The position numbers and the translations under genes were made by a program. Shown here piece by piece: positions 29,482 to 37,104 of a stretch of 51,144 nucleotides of DNA (positions are counted from its first letter, which is position 1; every line of letters starts with the position of its first letter). Source of the DNA: a virus; IMG/VR virus record IMGVR_UViG_3300035034_001269, positions 1 through 51,144 of that record. One strand, written 5' to 3'. The notes below the pieces were generated by a model that saw only the letters and a list, made by a program, of their open reading frames with translations, searched no databases and had not been told where the DNA came from.

Positions 29482-30227
29482 TATGGTATCAAGTTCCCAG
29501 AAAACTTGGCGGCAATCTCTTGAGTTTTCGGGTCATCAGGATTTGATTCTATAGTTTTAATGTAAGCGAAAGCATTAACAAATAGTAATGCTTCGTCGTA
29601 TGCCTCTTCTTCTGCTAGGGCGGCGACAGCGAATGGTGATCGGAGTGCGGTAACAGCGGCTCTAGCAGAATCGATCTTCGCCTGTTCACTGGTAACTTGT
29701 GATACCAGTGTGACATTACCATCAACCACCGTGTTGAGGATATCAGATATAGCGGTGACGTTTACATCATACTCAGCGAGAGATTCATCACTCCAAGTTT
29801 TAGAACCTATTGCACTCCATGTGAGTGTTGGGTCGATAGGGTCTAAGTCATCACCTGCCAACACATCAGCTTGTATCCCGTCAGCGGCAGATAATAGAGT
29901 TGGTCTATTCTTATAATTCTGAAAAGCACCATTCCAATAGGCGTTCCAATGACCTTCGATTGTTGCAGTAAGACCAGTTGTAGTGCCACCATCTACTAGT
30001 CTAATTTCATCATTGAACAGACCTACCGCCACATTAAATGCAATGATGGCATCAGCAATATCATCGAACACTGTTGGGTCGGGTGGGGGGATGGTGATCC
30101 CATCATTGATGAAAGTGAAACCACTCGCCAGTGTCGTGAGGGCATCAAGCCCATCTATGTATGGTTGATATGGATTTGTTGTGTCGTTACCTGCGGCAAC
30201 CAAAGCTATCTTTGAACTTGTTGACAT
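29481..30227 (-). CDS. putative structural protein coupled to PAAR
   Basis: 248 aa, Ala/Asp/Thr-rich and helical, low in Lys/Arg and Cys, typical of virion proteins. It ends as the PAAR gene begins, so the two products are likely made together; it may join the baseplate hub or spike. AGAGG upstream. Confidence 0.6.
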   Translation of the reverse strand: MSTSSKIALVAAGNDTTNPYQPYIDGLDALTTLASGFTFINDGITIPPPDPTVFDDIADAIIAFNVAVGLFNDEIRLVDGGTTTGLTATIEGHWNAYWNGAFQNYKNRPTLLSAADGIQADVLAGDDLDPIDPTLTWSAIGSKTWSDESLAEYDVNVTAISDILNTVVDGNVTLVSQVTSEQAKIDSARAAVTALRSPFAVAALAEEEAYDEALLFVNAFAYIKTIESNPDDPKTQEIAAKFSGNLIP

Positions 30228-30256
30228 ATTACCTCTGTATTATTTGATATTATTTG

Positions 30257-30264
30257 TATTTATT
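30257..30264 (-). promoter_or_regulatory. late promoter candidate AATAAATA
   Basis: One base off TATAAATA, ~30 bp upstream of the PAAR-partner gene, consistent with late expression. Confidence 0.4.
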
Positions 30265-30503
30265 CAGTTGGCCACCTTCTGTTTCTTCTCTTCAGCGATT
30301 ATTTTTCCCCATGTAGTTAATTTTAATTCTTTGTCTACTTCTTCAACTAGTGCCGCACAAAACAACTTTAACACTTGAGTGTCAGCTAATGACGGTCCTT
30401 TACCCTCTGACCACTTCCACATCCGCTCGCCTCTTCTAACTACCCTGTTATCGATCAAATGGATAAGTATCGTATCGCTTTTCGTTATACTATTCTTTGC
30501 CAT
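30264..30503 (-). CDS. hypothetical basic protein
   Basis: 79 aa, helical and basic, unrecognised. First of the small genes on this side of the structural pair. Confidence 0.55.
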   Translation of the reverse strand: MAKNSITKSDTILIHLIDNRVVRRGERMWKWSEGKGPSLADTQVLKLFCAALVEEVDKELKLTTWGKIIAEEKKQKVAN

Positions 30504-30524
30504 TTCAGTTCTCCATTAATGTTA

Positions 30525-30785
30525 TTATTCAGTAGACCAACCAGTATCCCAACTACCACCAGTGGAGGCGGGAGTCACTTGTTGAGATTCAACCCAAGCA
30601 CTTGTCTCAGATTCAACGGGATATTGTTCTGCGTGGTCTTGTGAGAGTAATTGATATCCACAAGTTCGACAGATCAAACGAACACCTGTAACAAACTCAC
30701 CTACTACGACATCACGAATCTCAACTGAGTGACCTACGTGTTCACTTAACACCTGTGCAATTGTGCGTCTACCTGTATCAAACAT
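30525..30785 (-). CDS. hypothetical protein with CxxC
   Basis: 86 aa; LICRTCGYQLL carries one CxxC and DHAEQY a possible His ligand; acidic Ser/Trp-rich C-terminus. Partial zinc-ribbon look. Confidence 0.55.
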   Translation of the reverse strand: MFDTGRRTIAQVLSEHVGHSVEIRDVVVGEFVTGVRLICRTCGYQLLSQDHAEQYPVESETSAWVESQQVTPASTGGSWDTGWSTE

Positions 30786-30807
30786 TATACTATTCCTTTC
30801 AGTTAGT

Positions 30808-31020
30808 TTACTCAGAATCTACCACAGGTTCATCTGGCATGTCAATAAGAATTGGTGGTTTAAAATCATCATCGTCTTCAATTCTACCTGCACAGATAGG
30901 GCAATCCCAACCGTCCCATTCTTCGGTATTTTTGAACCAGACGTGTTGAACACTTTTACATTCAGCACATCCTCTAGCTATCATTCCTAGCACTACCTGT
31001 TTAGGGTCTACTCTTCGCAT
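30808..31020 (-). CDS. small zinc-ribbon protein
   Basis: 70 aa; CAEC (18-21) and CPIC (40-43), acidic tail. Overlaps the membrane gene upstream by 20 bp. Confidence 0.6.
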   Translation of the reverse strand: MRRVDPKQVVLGMIARGCAECKSVQHVWFKNTEEWDGWDCPICAGRIEDDDDFKPPILIDMPDEPVVDSE

Positions 31021-31204
31021 TTCGTTTCCTCTCTATGAAATAGTCTTTAAATAATTCGGGTATCATGTAACCTACCATAACACCAAGTCCACCTGCGACC
31101 GGTGAATAGGAAACTCCAGCAAAAATCGATATCAATACAGTGACAATCAATCCTGTAAGGAAACATCCAATAACCAGACACATATAATGTTTAAGTGGTT
31201 TCAT
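31001..31204 (-). CDS. small two-helix membrane protein
   Basis: 67 aa from MKPLKHYMCLVIGCF; TAATG overlap supports this start. Two hydrophobic segments (8-30, 35-52) and a basic tail. Confidence 0.6.
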   Translation of the reverse strand: MKPLKHYMCLVIGCFLTGLIVTVLISIFAGVSYSPVAGGLGVMVGYMIPELFKDYFIERKRNAKSRP

Positions 31205-31413
31205 TATAGTGATCTCCAATCGGTAAGGGTTACGACATCTACTTTGGATTCGTTGTCATGTAGGTTACGGTCTTTATTACATATGACTTTGATTGATTCC
31301 TCTACCTCTCTGATATCTTCCTCAGTTTGGATTTCAAAGTCTGGTAAAATAAGGTTACCCATGAAGGACGAACCACTTCTGAATTGTGCCCAAAAGGATA
31401 CGAATTTACTCAA
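31204..31413 (-). CDS. hypothetical protein
   Basis: 69 aa, acidic helical middle (QTEEDIREVEESIKVI), unrecognised. Coupled at both ends by ATGA/TAATG. Confidence 0.55.
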   Translation of the reverse strand: MSKFVSFWAQFRSGSSFMGNLILPDFEIQTEEDIREVEESIKVICNKDRNLHDNESKVDVVTLTDWRSL

Positions 31414-31793
31414 TGCACCGCCTCACTTTCTCCTGATTCTACAGGGGTTTCAGTTCCATCTTCTGCGGCTTCAGCTTCTTTCAATGTCTCTCTAGCTTCT
31501 GCGACTGCGGCTTCAAGGTCATCAATGAAGTCATCATCTAAAACAGTATCCAAAGTTTTGGCGAAAAATACTACACCTGCACTTATGAATAATGTGGCGA
31601 TCAGGGCCATTGCGATAAGACCGAATACGGCACATACGACTGCGATCATCGGAATCCATAAAGGTGCAAAAACCCATCCCCAACCAATTGACCAACCGAG
31701 TGCCAGCTTACCTGTCATCAATAGACCTGTTGAGGCGAATGCCAATAAGGTCAAAATATGTTCCGATAAAAATTCTTTAATGCTTCCGATCAT
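31410..31793 (-). CDS. membrane protein with acidic cytoplasmic tail
   Basis: 127 aa; hydrophobic segments at about 12-32 and 38-78, then an Ala/Glu-rich helix (LEAAVAEARETLKEAEAAED). AAGGAG upstream. Function unknown; one of a cluster of small membrane genes. Confidence 0.6.
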   Translation of the reverse strand: MIGSIKEFLSEHILTLLAFASTGLLMTGKLALGWSIGWGWVFAPLWIPMIAVVCAVFGLIAMALIATLFISAGVVFFAKTLDTVLDDDFIDDLEAAVAEARETLKEAEAAEDGTETPVESGESEAVH

Positions 31794-31911
31794 TTTCTCT
31801 CCTTGCCCTATCTAAGAGGACGTTAATGTTTTTTGTGGGACGGTTATTCGCCCACTCATAAAGAAGTATAACACCTATCACAAGGAATGGTAACCCAATG
31901 ATACATAAAAA
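31777..31911 (-). CDS. 44-codon ORF continuing in frame after a TGA, no ATG start
   Basis: After the TGA ending the 31912 gene the same frame stays open for 44 codons with protein-like content: a hydrophobic segment (CIIGLPFLVIGVILLYEW), then a basic tail (NNRPTKNINVLLDRARREN). There is no ATG; GTG at residue 11 or a non-standard ATT/ATC would be needed, or TGA read-through from the upstream membrane protein. It overlaps the next gene by 17 bp. Confidence 0.35.
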   Translation of the reverse strand, partial: FLCIIGLPFLVIGVILLYEWANNRPTKNINVLLDRARRENDRKH

Positions 31912-32115
31912 TCACCATCTTCGTTCTTCTCTGATATCTCTCTTATTGATAAGACAATACAATGTGAAGACGGGCCAAACAGTAGACGTGAACAACACCA
32001 TTCCAATCGTTCCGAGGAAAGTGAAATCTTTGAGAGGCTTGTTTTGGACTGACACAACCAGTAAAATTTTGGTGATTACAAACCCTATTAGATATAATCC
32101 GATTACATATTCCAT
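31912..32115 (-). CDS. small membrane protein
   Basis: 67 aa, two hydrophobic segments (3-24, 32-54), charged tail REERRW then TGA. See the in-frame continuation downstream. Confidence 0.6.
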   Translation of the reverse strand: MEYVIGLYLIGFVITKILLVVSVQNKPLKDFTFLGTIGMVLFTSTVWPVFTLYCLINKRDIREERRW

Positions 32116-32126
32116 TAGTTATTCCC

Positions 32127-32483
32127 TTACCATGCTATATTCAGTAGCACACCATCATATGTGATACCCGTTATTGGACATCTGATTATCTTATAGTCAT
32201 TATAGATGAAGTAACCATTATCTTCAAGGTATTTTGTGATAAAGGATGTGAATTCTGACCATGCGTATGGCGCACCAGCATCATCTTTATCATTCAAGAG
32301 TTGATCGTAGGTTACCATATCAGAATAGAACCGTTCAAAGATCATCATGGTATCATTACCTTTGAATAGGTGGTGGTTAATCATATCTGTCCAGATTGCT
32401 TCACCATCAGGGTTATTGCTTTTATCAATGATAGGCACGACCTCAAGTTGTAGATATGTCTTTACTGATATATTTTCGTTCAT
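32127..32483 (-). CDS. hypothetical protein
   Basis: 118 aa, alpha/beta, unrecognised. The N-terminus MNENISVKTYLQLE contains YLQLE but is not a clear capsid tag. ATGA overlap with the upstream gene; GAAGG ribosome site. Confidence 0.6.
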   Translation of the reverse strand: MNENISVKTYLQLEVVPIIDKSNNPDGEAIWTDMINHHLFKGNDTMMIFERFYSDMVTYDQLLNDKDDAGAPYAWSEFTSFITKYLEDNGYFIYNDYKIIRCPITGITYDGVLLNIAW

Positions 32484-32776
32484 CCTTCAACTCTTTCGGT
32501 TACATTGTAAGAATAATCAGTCTCATCAAACTCACAACCATCCATATCAAATTCCTCTTGTGCCAGAGCACGTGCATCTTCGTCACTGATTGCCCATACA
32601 GTTGTATTATACGTACCTTCAATTATAATTTCAACATCAAATGATTTCAGACCTTCTTTGGTTCGTTCTTCGGCAATAGATGCTTCCACTTCCATAGCAT
32701 GGAGGTACGCGATTTGGGTGAGATTGCCAAACTGCAACCCGCCCTCAAAACCTGCGACATCTTTATAGTTACGCAT
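32480..32776 (-). CDS. hypothetical protein
   Basis: 98 aa. FDVEIIIEGTYNTTVWAISDEDARALAQEEFD matches the pattern of small phage proteins with a beta-beta-alpha unit that ends in DEDARA..A. Function unknown. 8-bp overlap with the preceding Cys-rich ORF. Confidence 0.6.
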   Translation of the reverse strand: MRNYKDVAGFEGGLQFGNLTQIAYLHAMEVEASIAEERTKEGLKSFDVEIIIEGTYNTTVWAISDEDARALAQEEFDMDGCEFDETDYSYNVTERVEG

Positions 32777-32924
32777 CGGCTTCTACTTCTGATTCCACAC
32801 AACCACAGACGAGACATTCAGTAACACACTGACACTTCCACTTGTTGCCAATCTCACCTGACAAATCAGGACCATCATAATCAAGAACTTCGGCTTCAAA
32901 TTTTCCAAATAACATTTCGGTCAT
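32769..32924 (-). CDS. small Cys-rich protein
   Basis: 51 aa; CQCVTECLVCGC gives five Cys in 12 residues, a probable metal site or disulfide knot, in an otherwise acidic protein. AAAGGAG upstream. Confidence 0.55.
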   Translation of the reverse strand: MTEMLFGKFEAEVLDYDGPDLSGEIGNKWKCQCVTECLVCGCVESEVEADA

Positions 32925-32936
32925 TGTTTTTCTCCT

Positions 32937-33029
32937 TTAAAGAATGATGTCCACCAAAGCGGGAACGTATTGTCCATAATGTACAACATAATACATAACA
33001 ACTGCCAACACAAAATTAATCAATTTCAT
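32937..33029 (-). CDS. 30-aa membrane peptide
   Basis: MKLINFVLAVVMYYVV forms one hydrophobic helix; AAAGGAG ribosome site. It resembles the 31-aa ORF immediately upstream in size and topology. Confidence 0.5.
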   Translation of the reverse strand: MKLINFVLAVVMYYVVHYGQYVPALVDIIL

Positions 33030-33089
33030 TTGAATCTCCTTTTTATCGGCGGTGACCTTTATGAAGATAACCCCGACATACCCATATTG

Positions 33090-33185
33090 TTAAAAATTCA
33101 TATAATTTTCGTGATCATCGGTCTTACAAAATCCGTAAAGGATGCCACATGCAACAACAATTAATATACCAAATACGATGTTCAT
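33090..33185 (-). CDS. 31-aa membrane peptide
   Basis: MNIVFGILIVVACGILYGF is a single hydrophobic helix followed by an acidic tail; AAGGGG upstream. Both mini membrane ORFs share an AAAAGG(G/A)GATTCAA leader, supporting real expression and possible duplication. Confidence 0.5.
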   Translation of the reverse strand: MNIVFGILIVVACGILYGFCKTDDHENYMNF

Positions 33186-33198
33186 TTGAATCCCCTTT

Positions 33199-33531
33199 TT
33201 ATCGGTTATATTCTGGACCGTGTGCACCCATGCGACCAAGCCCATTATACTTGTCGAAAATATTTCCCCTTGCACCTTTAGCTGGTGCACTCCAACCTGC
33301 TGGTTTCAAGACATCACCGTAAGTTGCACCTTGTTTCATATCAACAAACGAATGAACAGATCGTGCTGACCCACCCATCAGATACATAACCTTGAGATAA
33401 CGCCGACCTTTGGAATAGAAATACTCATTTTTATTGGAATCACTGAAACCATTCTGTTTGTGATATTCATTATAAATTATTTGACATCCATCAAAGTAAA
33501 CTTGAAATGCTTTATCGAATTCTACTTCCAT
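33199..33531 (-). CDS. hypothetical early protein
   Basis: 110 aa from MEVEFDKAFQVYF (CGAAAGG leader). The C-terminus is Gly/Pro-rich (GWSAPAKGARGN). Unrecognised. Confidence 0.6.
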   Translation of the reverse strand: MEVEFDKAFQVYFDGCQIIYNEYHKQNGFSDSNKNEYFYSKGRRYLKVMYLMGGSARSVHSFVDMKQGATYGDVLKPAGWSAPAKGARGNIFDKYNGLGRMGAHGPEYNR

Positions 33532-33573
33532 TTTAAAATCCTTTCGGAGAGAGTTATCGTCAACCACAACTAC

Positions 33574-33602
33574 AGAATATACTCTCTGAGATTTAAAGTC
33601 AA
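33574..33602 (-). promoter_or_regulatory. sigma70-type early promoter with conserved leader
   Basis: TTGACT, 17 bp, TATTCT; leader GTTGTGGTTGACGATAAC then CGAAAGG, as at 34659 but with a changed right arm. Confidence 0.7.
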
Positions 33603-33609
33603 CATCTTC

Positions 33610-33882
33610 TTACATGGAAAAGTAAGTTTCACTACCAACAGAACAACTCCAAGGAGTCTTGTAATGTTCTTTAACGATCTTACCAGACATGATGTTACGA
33701 ACATCGTTGTAGGTTTGGTGGAGTTCGTAGGAGAATTTTGCTCCACGCCCTTCCATTTTCTCTTTTGCGATTTCGTTAGCATCGTTGACGTTAACTGCTT
33801 CAATCTCAATTTCTTGAACGAGTTTTTTCCCAGCTTTCATTCGTTTGTCGGACTTATAAATTTCAATAGAATATTCAATCAT
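33610..33882 (-). CDS. hypothetical early protein
   Basis: 90 aa from MIEYSIEIYKSDKRM (CGAAAGG leader). KKLVQEIEIEAVNVNDANEIAKEKMEGRGAKFSYEL has the beta-alpha look of small RNA-binding-size domains but is not recognised. Confidence 0.6.
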   Translation of the reverse strand: MIEYSIEIYKSDKRMKAGKKLVQEIEIEAVNVNDANEIAKEKMEGRGAKFSYELHQTYNDVRNIMSGKIVKEHYKTPWSCSVGSETYFSM

Positions 33883-33922
33883 TTTGATTTCCTTTCGGAG
33901 AGTTATCGGTGACTTCAACTAC

Positions 33923-33951
33923 ATAATACACCCGTTAGAGTTTGGGGTCAA
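33923..33951 (-). promoter_or_regulatory. sigma70-type early promoter with conserved leader
   Basis: TTGACC, 17 bp ending CGGGTG, TATTAT on the minus strand; leader GTAGTTGAAGTCACCGATAAC then CGAAAGG. Confidence 0.75.
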
Positions 33952-33959
33952 GTAAATTA

Positions 33960-34307
33960 TCAGAACCTATTCAAACTTACTTTACCTTCCAACATCTTGA
34001 GGTAATCGTTAACATCAGGAAAAGTGGTCTTGGTCTGCCAACAAGTCTGATCAGACTTGTGATATCCTTTATTAAGGTGTTCTTTGGTATCCATAAGATA
34101 CTCAATCAACGAACCACACATTATTTTCAACCCATCATTCTTATTATCAAGTTTTGTGTTAAACTTTGATAGACGGGCATACCCTTTATAACACCCTTCA
34201 ACGGTATTAACTTTTGGAATCTCTTGGAGAATTTCAGCAAACTCCTGTAAGATATCCTTCCGTTTACGACTGATGAATATTTTAGCAAACAGTAGTTTCC
34301 AATTCAT
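33960..34307 (-). CDS. hypothetical helical early protein
   Basis: 115 aa from MNWKLLFAKIF; AAGGAG supports this start. All-helical, basic (FISRKRKDILQEF), unrecognised. Confidence 0.6.
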   Translation of the reverse strand: MNWKLLFAKIFISRKRKDILQEFAEILQEIPKVNTVEGCYKGYARLSKFNTKLDNKNDGLKIMCGSLIEYLMDTKEHLNKGYHKSDQTCWQTKTTFPDVNDYLKMLEGKVSLNRF

Positions 34308-34317
34308 ATTGTTCTCC

Positions 34318-34617
34318 TTAAAATGACAAGTAAAGTTTCGTAGTGTTTTCAAAGATCGGTTTCAGTTGATCAAAGTATACACCCTCTAATTCTTTCTTGA
34401 CGGTGTATTTCTGACCCCAAATCTTACCTATCTCAACATTGTATGTATCAAGAGGGGTAAGGGTCACCTTCATATAGTTAGCAACCTTAGAACCTTTGAA
34501 TTTAAATGAAAACCCGTTACCCACGTCAGCGAATGTGTGTCCACCAACCATACATTTCAATCGACCTAATCCGCCGAGTTGTTGTGCTATTGTTTGTGCT
34601 ACTTGTGGGTCATTCAT
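34318..34617 (-). CDS. hypothetical early protein
   Basis: 99 aa from MNDPQVAQTIAQQLGGLGR; CGAAAGG leader. The pattern GGLGRLKCMVGGHTF...FKFKG..ANYMKVTL resembles a small conserved phage protein family (T4-type early region), function unknown. Confidence 0.65.
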   Translation of the reverse strand: MNDPQVAQTIAQQLGGLGRLKCMVGGHTFADVGNGFSFKFKGSKVANYMKVTLTPLDTYNVEIGKIWGQKYTVKKELEGVYFDQLKPIFENTTKLYLSF

Positions 34618-34635
34618 AATGTGCCTTTCGTTTGG

Positions 34636-34687
34636 GTGGTTATCGTCAACCACAACTCATAATACCACTACCCCATTATAAGGTCAA
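34636..34687 (-). promoter_or_regulatory. sigma70-type early promoter and hairpin leader
   Basis: TTGACC, 17 bp ending AGTGG, TATTAT (34659-34687); the leader stem GTGGTT/AACCAC (34636-34653) precedes CGAAAGG. Divergent from the promoter at 34701. Confidence 0.75.
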
Positions 34688-34700
34688 TAGTTATTTATCC

Positions 34701-34729
34701 TTGACACAAGGTTTTTGACCTGTTATCCT
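34701..34729 (+). promoter_or_regulatory. sigma70-type early promoter
   Basis: TTGACA, 17 bp, TATCCT; leader with CGAAAGG before the 34760 gene. Confidence 0.7.
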
Positions 34730-34759
34730 ACACAAGAATTTAAACGAAAGGAAATGAAG

Positions 34760-35053
34760 ATGGCGAGAGTAAGACATTATTACGCAGACGGTAGATCAGG
34801 TGTTAATGAATATGCCAGTATGAACGGGGTGATGCCGAAAACCTTATGTATGCGAACTATGACATATAACTATCTACATACTAACCAACCTGAGGCAGTC
34901 ACTTGTAATAAATGTCTGGCGAAGTTGTCGAAACTTCAAATGATGGATGGTCAAGCGAATGGTCGCATTATGCGAATCGCTAACGTCTGTGATATCGGTG
35001 ATTGTGGTGACGAAGAGGTAGACCTCTATCTTCAACGGTTAGGTATTACTTGA
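34760..35053 (+). CDS. hypothetical protein
   Basis: 97 aa from MARVRHYYADGRSG; AAAGGA 7 bp upstream decides the start. TCNKCLAKLSKLQ offers one CxxC; HYY and CDIGDC may add ligands. Unrecognised. Confidence 0.6.
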   Translation: MARVRHYYADGRSGVNEYASMNGVMPKTLCMRTMTYNYLHTNQPEAVTCNKCLAKLSKLQMMDGQANGRIMRIANVCDIGDCGDEEVDLYLQRLGIT

Positions 35054-35078
35054 CAACTATAAGGGATAGGTGTATTCT
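35050..35078 (+). promoter_or_regulatory. sigma70-type early promoter
   Basis: TTGACA, 17 bp ending AGGTG, TATTCT; leader AATTGTCTCCAACGAAAGG. Confidence 0.75.
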
Positions 35079-35107
35079 GTAATTGTCTCCAACGAAAGGA
35101 ATTAATT

Positions 35108-35197
35108 ATGTTTGAAGTCGTATTGTTAGTAGGATTTTTTCTCGCAGGTATCAGTCAACTATTACCCGAACCTGTTCCGGTAAAGGTGAAGCGATGA
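35108..35197 (+). CDS. 29-aa membrane peptide
   Basis: MFEVVLLVGFFLAGISQLL is one hydrophobic helix, then a basic tail. Good AAAGGA site; ATGA overlap with the next gene. Confidence 0.5.
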   Translation: MFEVVLLVGFFLAGISQLLPEPVPVKVKR

Positions 35198-35544
35198 ACC
35201 AAAGACAATTAGAATTAAATAAACTTCGTGATCGCCAATTTGAAATTATGAGGCGTGGTCTACGTGAGGCGGCTCAAGTTCTCTTGGAAATGGAACGATC
35301 ACTTGGCAGGGTAGAAGATGAGGTTGTATCTGCACCTGTCGTTATTACCGAACGACCAAAGACCAACACCGCAATGGATATCAAAAGTCTTGAGGATGAA
35401 CTGTTCAAACTGGTCAAGAGTGAACAGGTCATTGATGTCACAGATGATATGATTGTTGAGGTATCGTCTACACCTCTACAACGTCTTGAAGGTTTCCTTT
35501 CCAGTGTTCAATCTTACAAGGCTAACCGACCTTCTCTACATTAA
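35194..35544 (+). CDS. helical protein with internal LEDELFKL
   Basis: 116 aa, N-terminal coiled coil (QRQLELNKLRDRQFEIMRR). Residues 66-72 (EDELFKL) repeat the array tail motif internally, followed by 44 more residues, so the same interaction peptide may occur inside a longer protein. Confidence 0.6.
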   Translation: MNQRQLELNKLRDRQFEIMRRGLREAAQVLLEMERSLGRVEDEVVSAPVVITERPKTNTAMDIKSLEDELFKLVKSEQVIDVTDDMIVEVSSTPLQRLEGFLSSVQSYKANRPSLH

Positions 35545-35567
35545 ATAAAAATTAATTTAATATCAGG

Positions 35568-35596
35568 TTGACACACCTTATCTGATAGTGTAGACT
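35568..35596 (+). promoter_or_regulatory. sigma70-type promoter of candidate small RNA
   Basis: TTGACA, 17 bp ending AGTG, TAGACT; a strong terminator lies only ~40 bp beyond the expected start. Confidence 0.7.
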
Positions 35597-35602
35597 AAGG
35601 TT

Positions 35603-35670
35603 ATCCGACCAAGGGAAATATATTAATAGTATATAGAGAGTATATGATTTTTCATATACTCTCTTTTTTT
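35603..35670 (+). ncRNA. candidate ~68-nt small RNA
   Basis: A promoter and a strong terminator enclose ~68 nt with no credible ORF. The 5' part contains CCGACCAAGGGAAA, an unpaired purine-rich stretch; the 3' part is the terminator stem, as in many bacterial small RNAs. Alternatively it attenuates the gene at 35690. Confidence 0.45.
35635..35670 (+). terminator. intrinsic terminator
   Basis: AGAGAGTATATGA and TCATATACTCTCT make a perfect 13-bp stem with a TTTT loop and a 7-base T-run. Confidence 0.85.
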
Positions 35671-35676
35671 ATGTAA

Positions 35677-35684
35677 TATAAATA
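35677..35684 (+). promoter_or_regulatory. T4-type late promoter TATAAATA
   Basis: Located 5 bp before the ATG at 35690, so late mRNA would start at about the first codon (leaderless). It lies beyond the terminator, so it is the only likely source of mRNA for the next gene. Confidence 0.65.
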
Positions 35685-35689
35685 CTAGT

Positions 35690-36928
35690 ATGTGCGGTAT
35701 ACTAATACATAAAGGAAAAGGGAATCCAACATATGTTTGGAGAAGAGGTATGGATGCCCATTCAATATACCAGAAAGAAAGATTTACATTTGATCATTAC
35801 TTATTAAGTGTGACAGGAAGATTTACAACTCAACCTTATATTGACGATGAGATTGTAATGGTATATAATGGTGAAATATATAATCAGGATTATGATAAAA
35901 GTGATGGTGATGTAATCCTCCCTCTCTACAAAAAATATGGGATAGAGTTTGCTAAACATTTGGATGGGGAGTTTGCGATAGCGATCTATGATTTCAAAAC
36001 TCGTGCGATCATCTATGCCGTTGATGTCTTCGCCAGTAAACCGTTATGGGTAAATGGTGATGAGTGTTGCAGTTACGAAAGTGGGGTTGGTGGTCACAAG
36101 GTTAGAGCTAATACAGTGATCAAGATTCATATGGAGTCAGGTCATATGATAGAGAGAACCACTAGTCATAATTTTGATTTTGGGAATCAACACAAAACTA
36201 GTTATGATGATTGGGTGGTAGCATTCAAGAATGCCGTAGCCAAACGTGCCAAACAAAATTGCTTCTTGGGGTTGAGTAGTGGGTATGATAGTGGGGCTAT
36301 TGCATGTGAACTAAACAATCTAGGGATAGATTACAAAGCGTATACCATAATTGGTAAAGAGAATCAGGATATCTTGAAACAGAGAATCACCTTAACGGAG
36401 AACCATACACTATTAGAGAATATAAATCCAGCAGAATTATTGAGTGAACTACACGATCAAGTAGAACCGTTCAACTACAGGATAAGGTATCAAGGTGGTA
36501 AGGGTAAGATCAACGATCTACATGGTGACCAAGCTAGTATCGGGTTACTCGCTATCAGTAAACTTGCTAATTCAGAAGGTAGAATTGTTTATATGAGTGG
36601 TCAAGGTGCTGACGAAATAATGAGCGATTACAGCCCGTTAAGTAGTATATCAGAGTTGAATGGAAACTACCCTGTAGACTTGAAACCGTGGATAAATTTC
36701 TCTTATGGTTGTCAGTATAGTTACCTAGGCAAAGAAGAGTATGTGCCGGGGAGTTTGAACATAGAGTGTAGGTATCCCTTCTTAGACAAGGATGTCGTTC
36801 AAGAGTTCTTGTGGTTGTCAACGGAACTAAAGAACAGGGAATACAAAGCCCCTCTGTATGAATATTTGACCAGAGAAGAATATCCTTTTTGCCGTGGCGA
36901 AAAATTTGGGTTTGATATAGATAAATAA
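35690..36928 (+). CDS. asparagine synthetase-like glutamine amidotransferase
   Basis: 412 aa. MCGILIHKGKG exposes Cys2, the N-terminal nucleophile of class II amidotransferases, after Met removal. VYNGEIYN (about 63) is the conserved glutamine-site motif. SSGYDSG near 197 is the PP-loop that adenylates the acceptor, and SGQGADEI near 304 is a further synthetase signature. The whole is shorter than bacterial AsnB (~550 aa). It may make asparagine or amidate another metabolite or peptide (as lasso-peptide and sugar-modifying relatives do). The ATG is certain from Cys2, yet no ribosome site precedes it. Confidence 0.85.
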   Translation: MCGILIHKGKGNPTYVWRRGMDAHSIYQKERFTFDHYLLSVTGRFTTQPYIDDEIVMVYNGEIYNQDYDKSDGDVILPLYKKYGIEFAKHLDGEFAIAIYDFKTRAIIYAVDVFASKPLWVNGDECCSYESGVGGHKVRANTVIKIHMESGHMIERTTSHNFDFGNQHKTSYDDWVVAFKNAVAKRAKQNCFLGLSSGYDSGAIACELNNLGIDYKAYTIIGKENQDILKQRITLTENHTLLENINPAELLSELHDQVEPFNYRIRYQGGKGKINDLHGDQASIGLLAISKLANSEGRIVYMSGQGADEIMSDYSPLSSISELNGNYPVDLKPWINFSYGCQYSYLGKEEYVPGSLNIECRYPFLDKDVVQEFLWLSTELKNREYKAPLYEYLTREEYPFCRGEKFGFDIDK

Positions 36929-36962
36929 GAGTGTATCATAATAAGTAATAGGAGGTAAAACT

Positions 36963-37103
36963 ATGGAATTGATTATTGCATTTTTGGTAGGTGGAGTTAT
37001 CGGATTCGTTGGTGGATTTTTGGTATTCAGAAATAACCAAGCGAAGATGAATGCACTAGAAGCTAAAGCGAAAGAAGTAGCTGGCGAAGTAAAGGATATC
37101 TAA
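36963..37103 (+). CDS. small membrane-anchored protein
   Basis: 46 aa, MELIIAFLVGGVIGFVGGFLVF forms a glycine-rich membrane helix (GxxxG-like), followed by an Ala/Lys/Glu amphipathic helix. AGGAGG upstream. A bacterial YtxH-like topology; role unknown. Confidence 0.6.
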   Translation: MELIIAFLVGGVIGFVGGFLVFRNNQAKMNALEAKAKEVAGEVKDI

Positions 37104-37104
37104 T

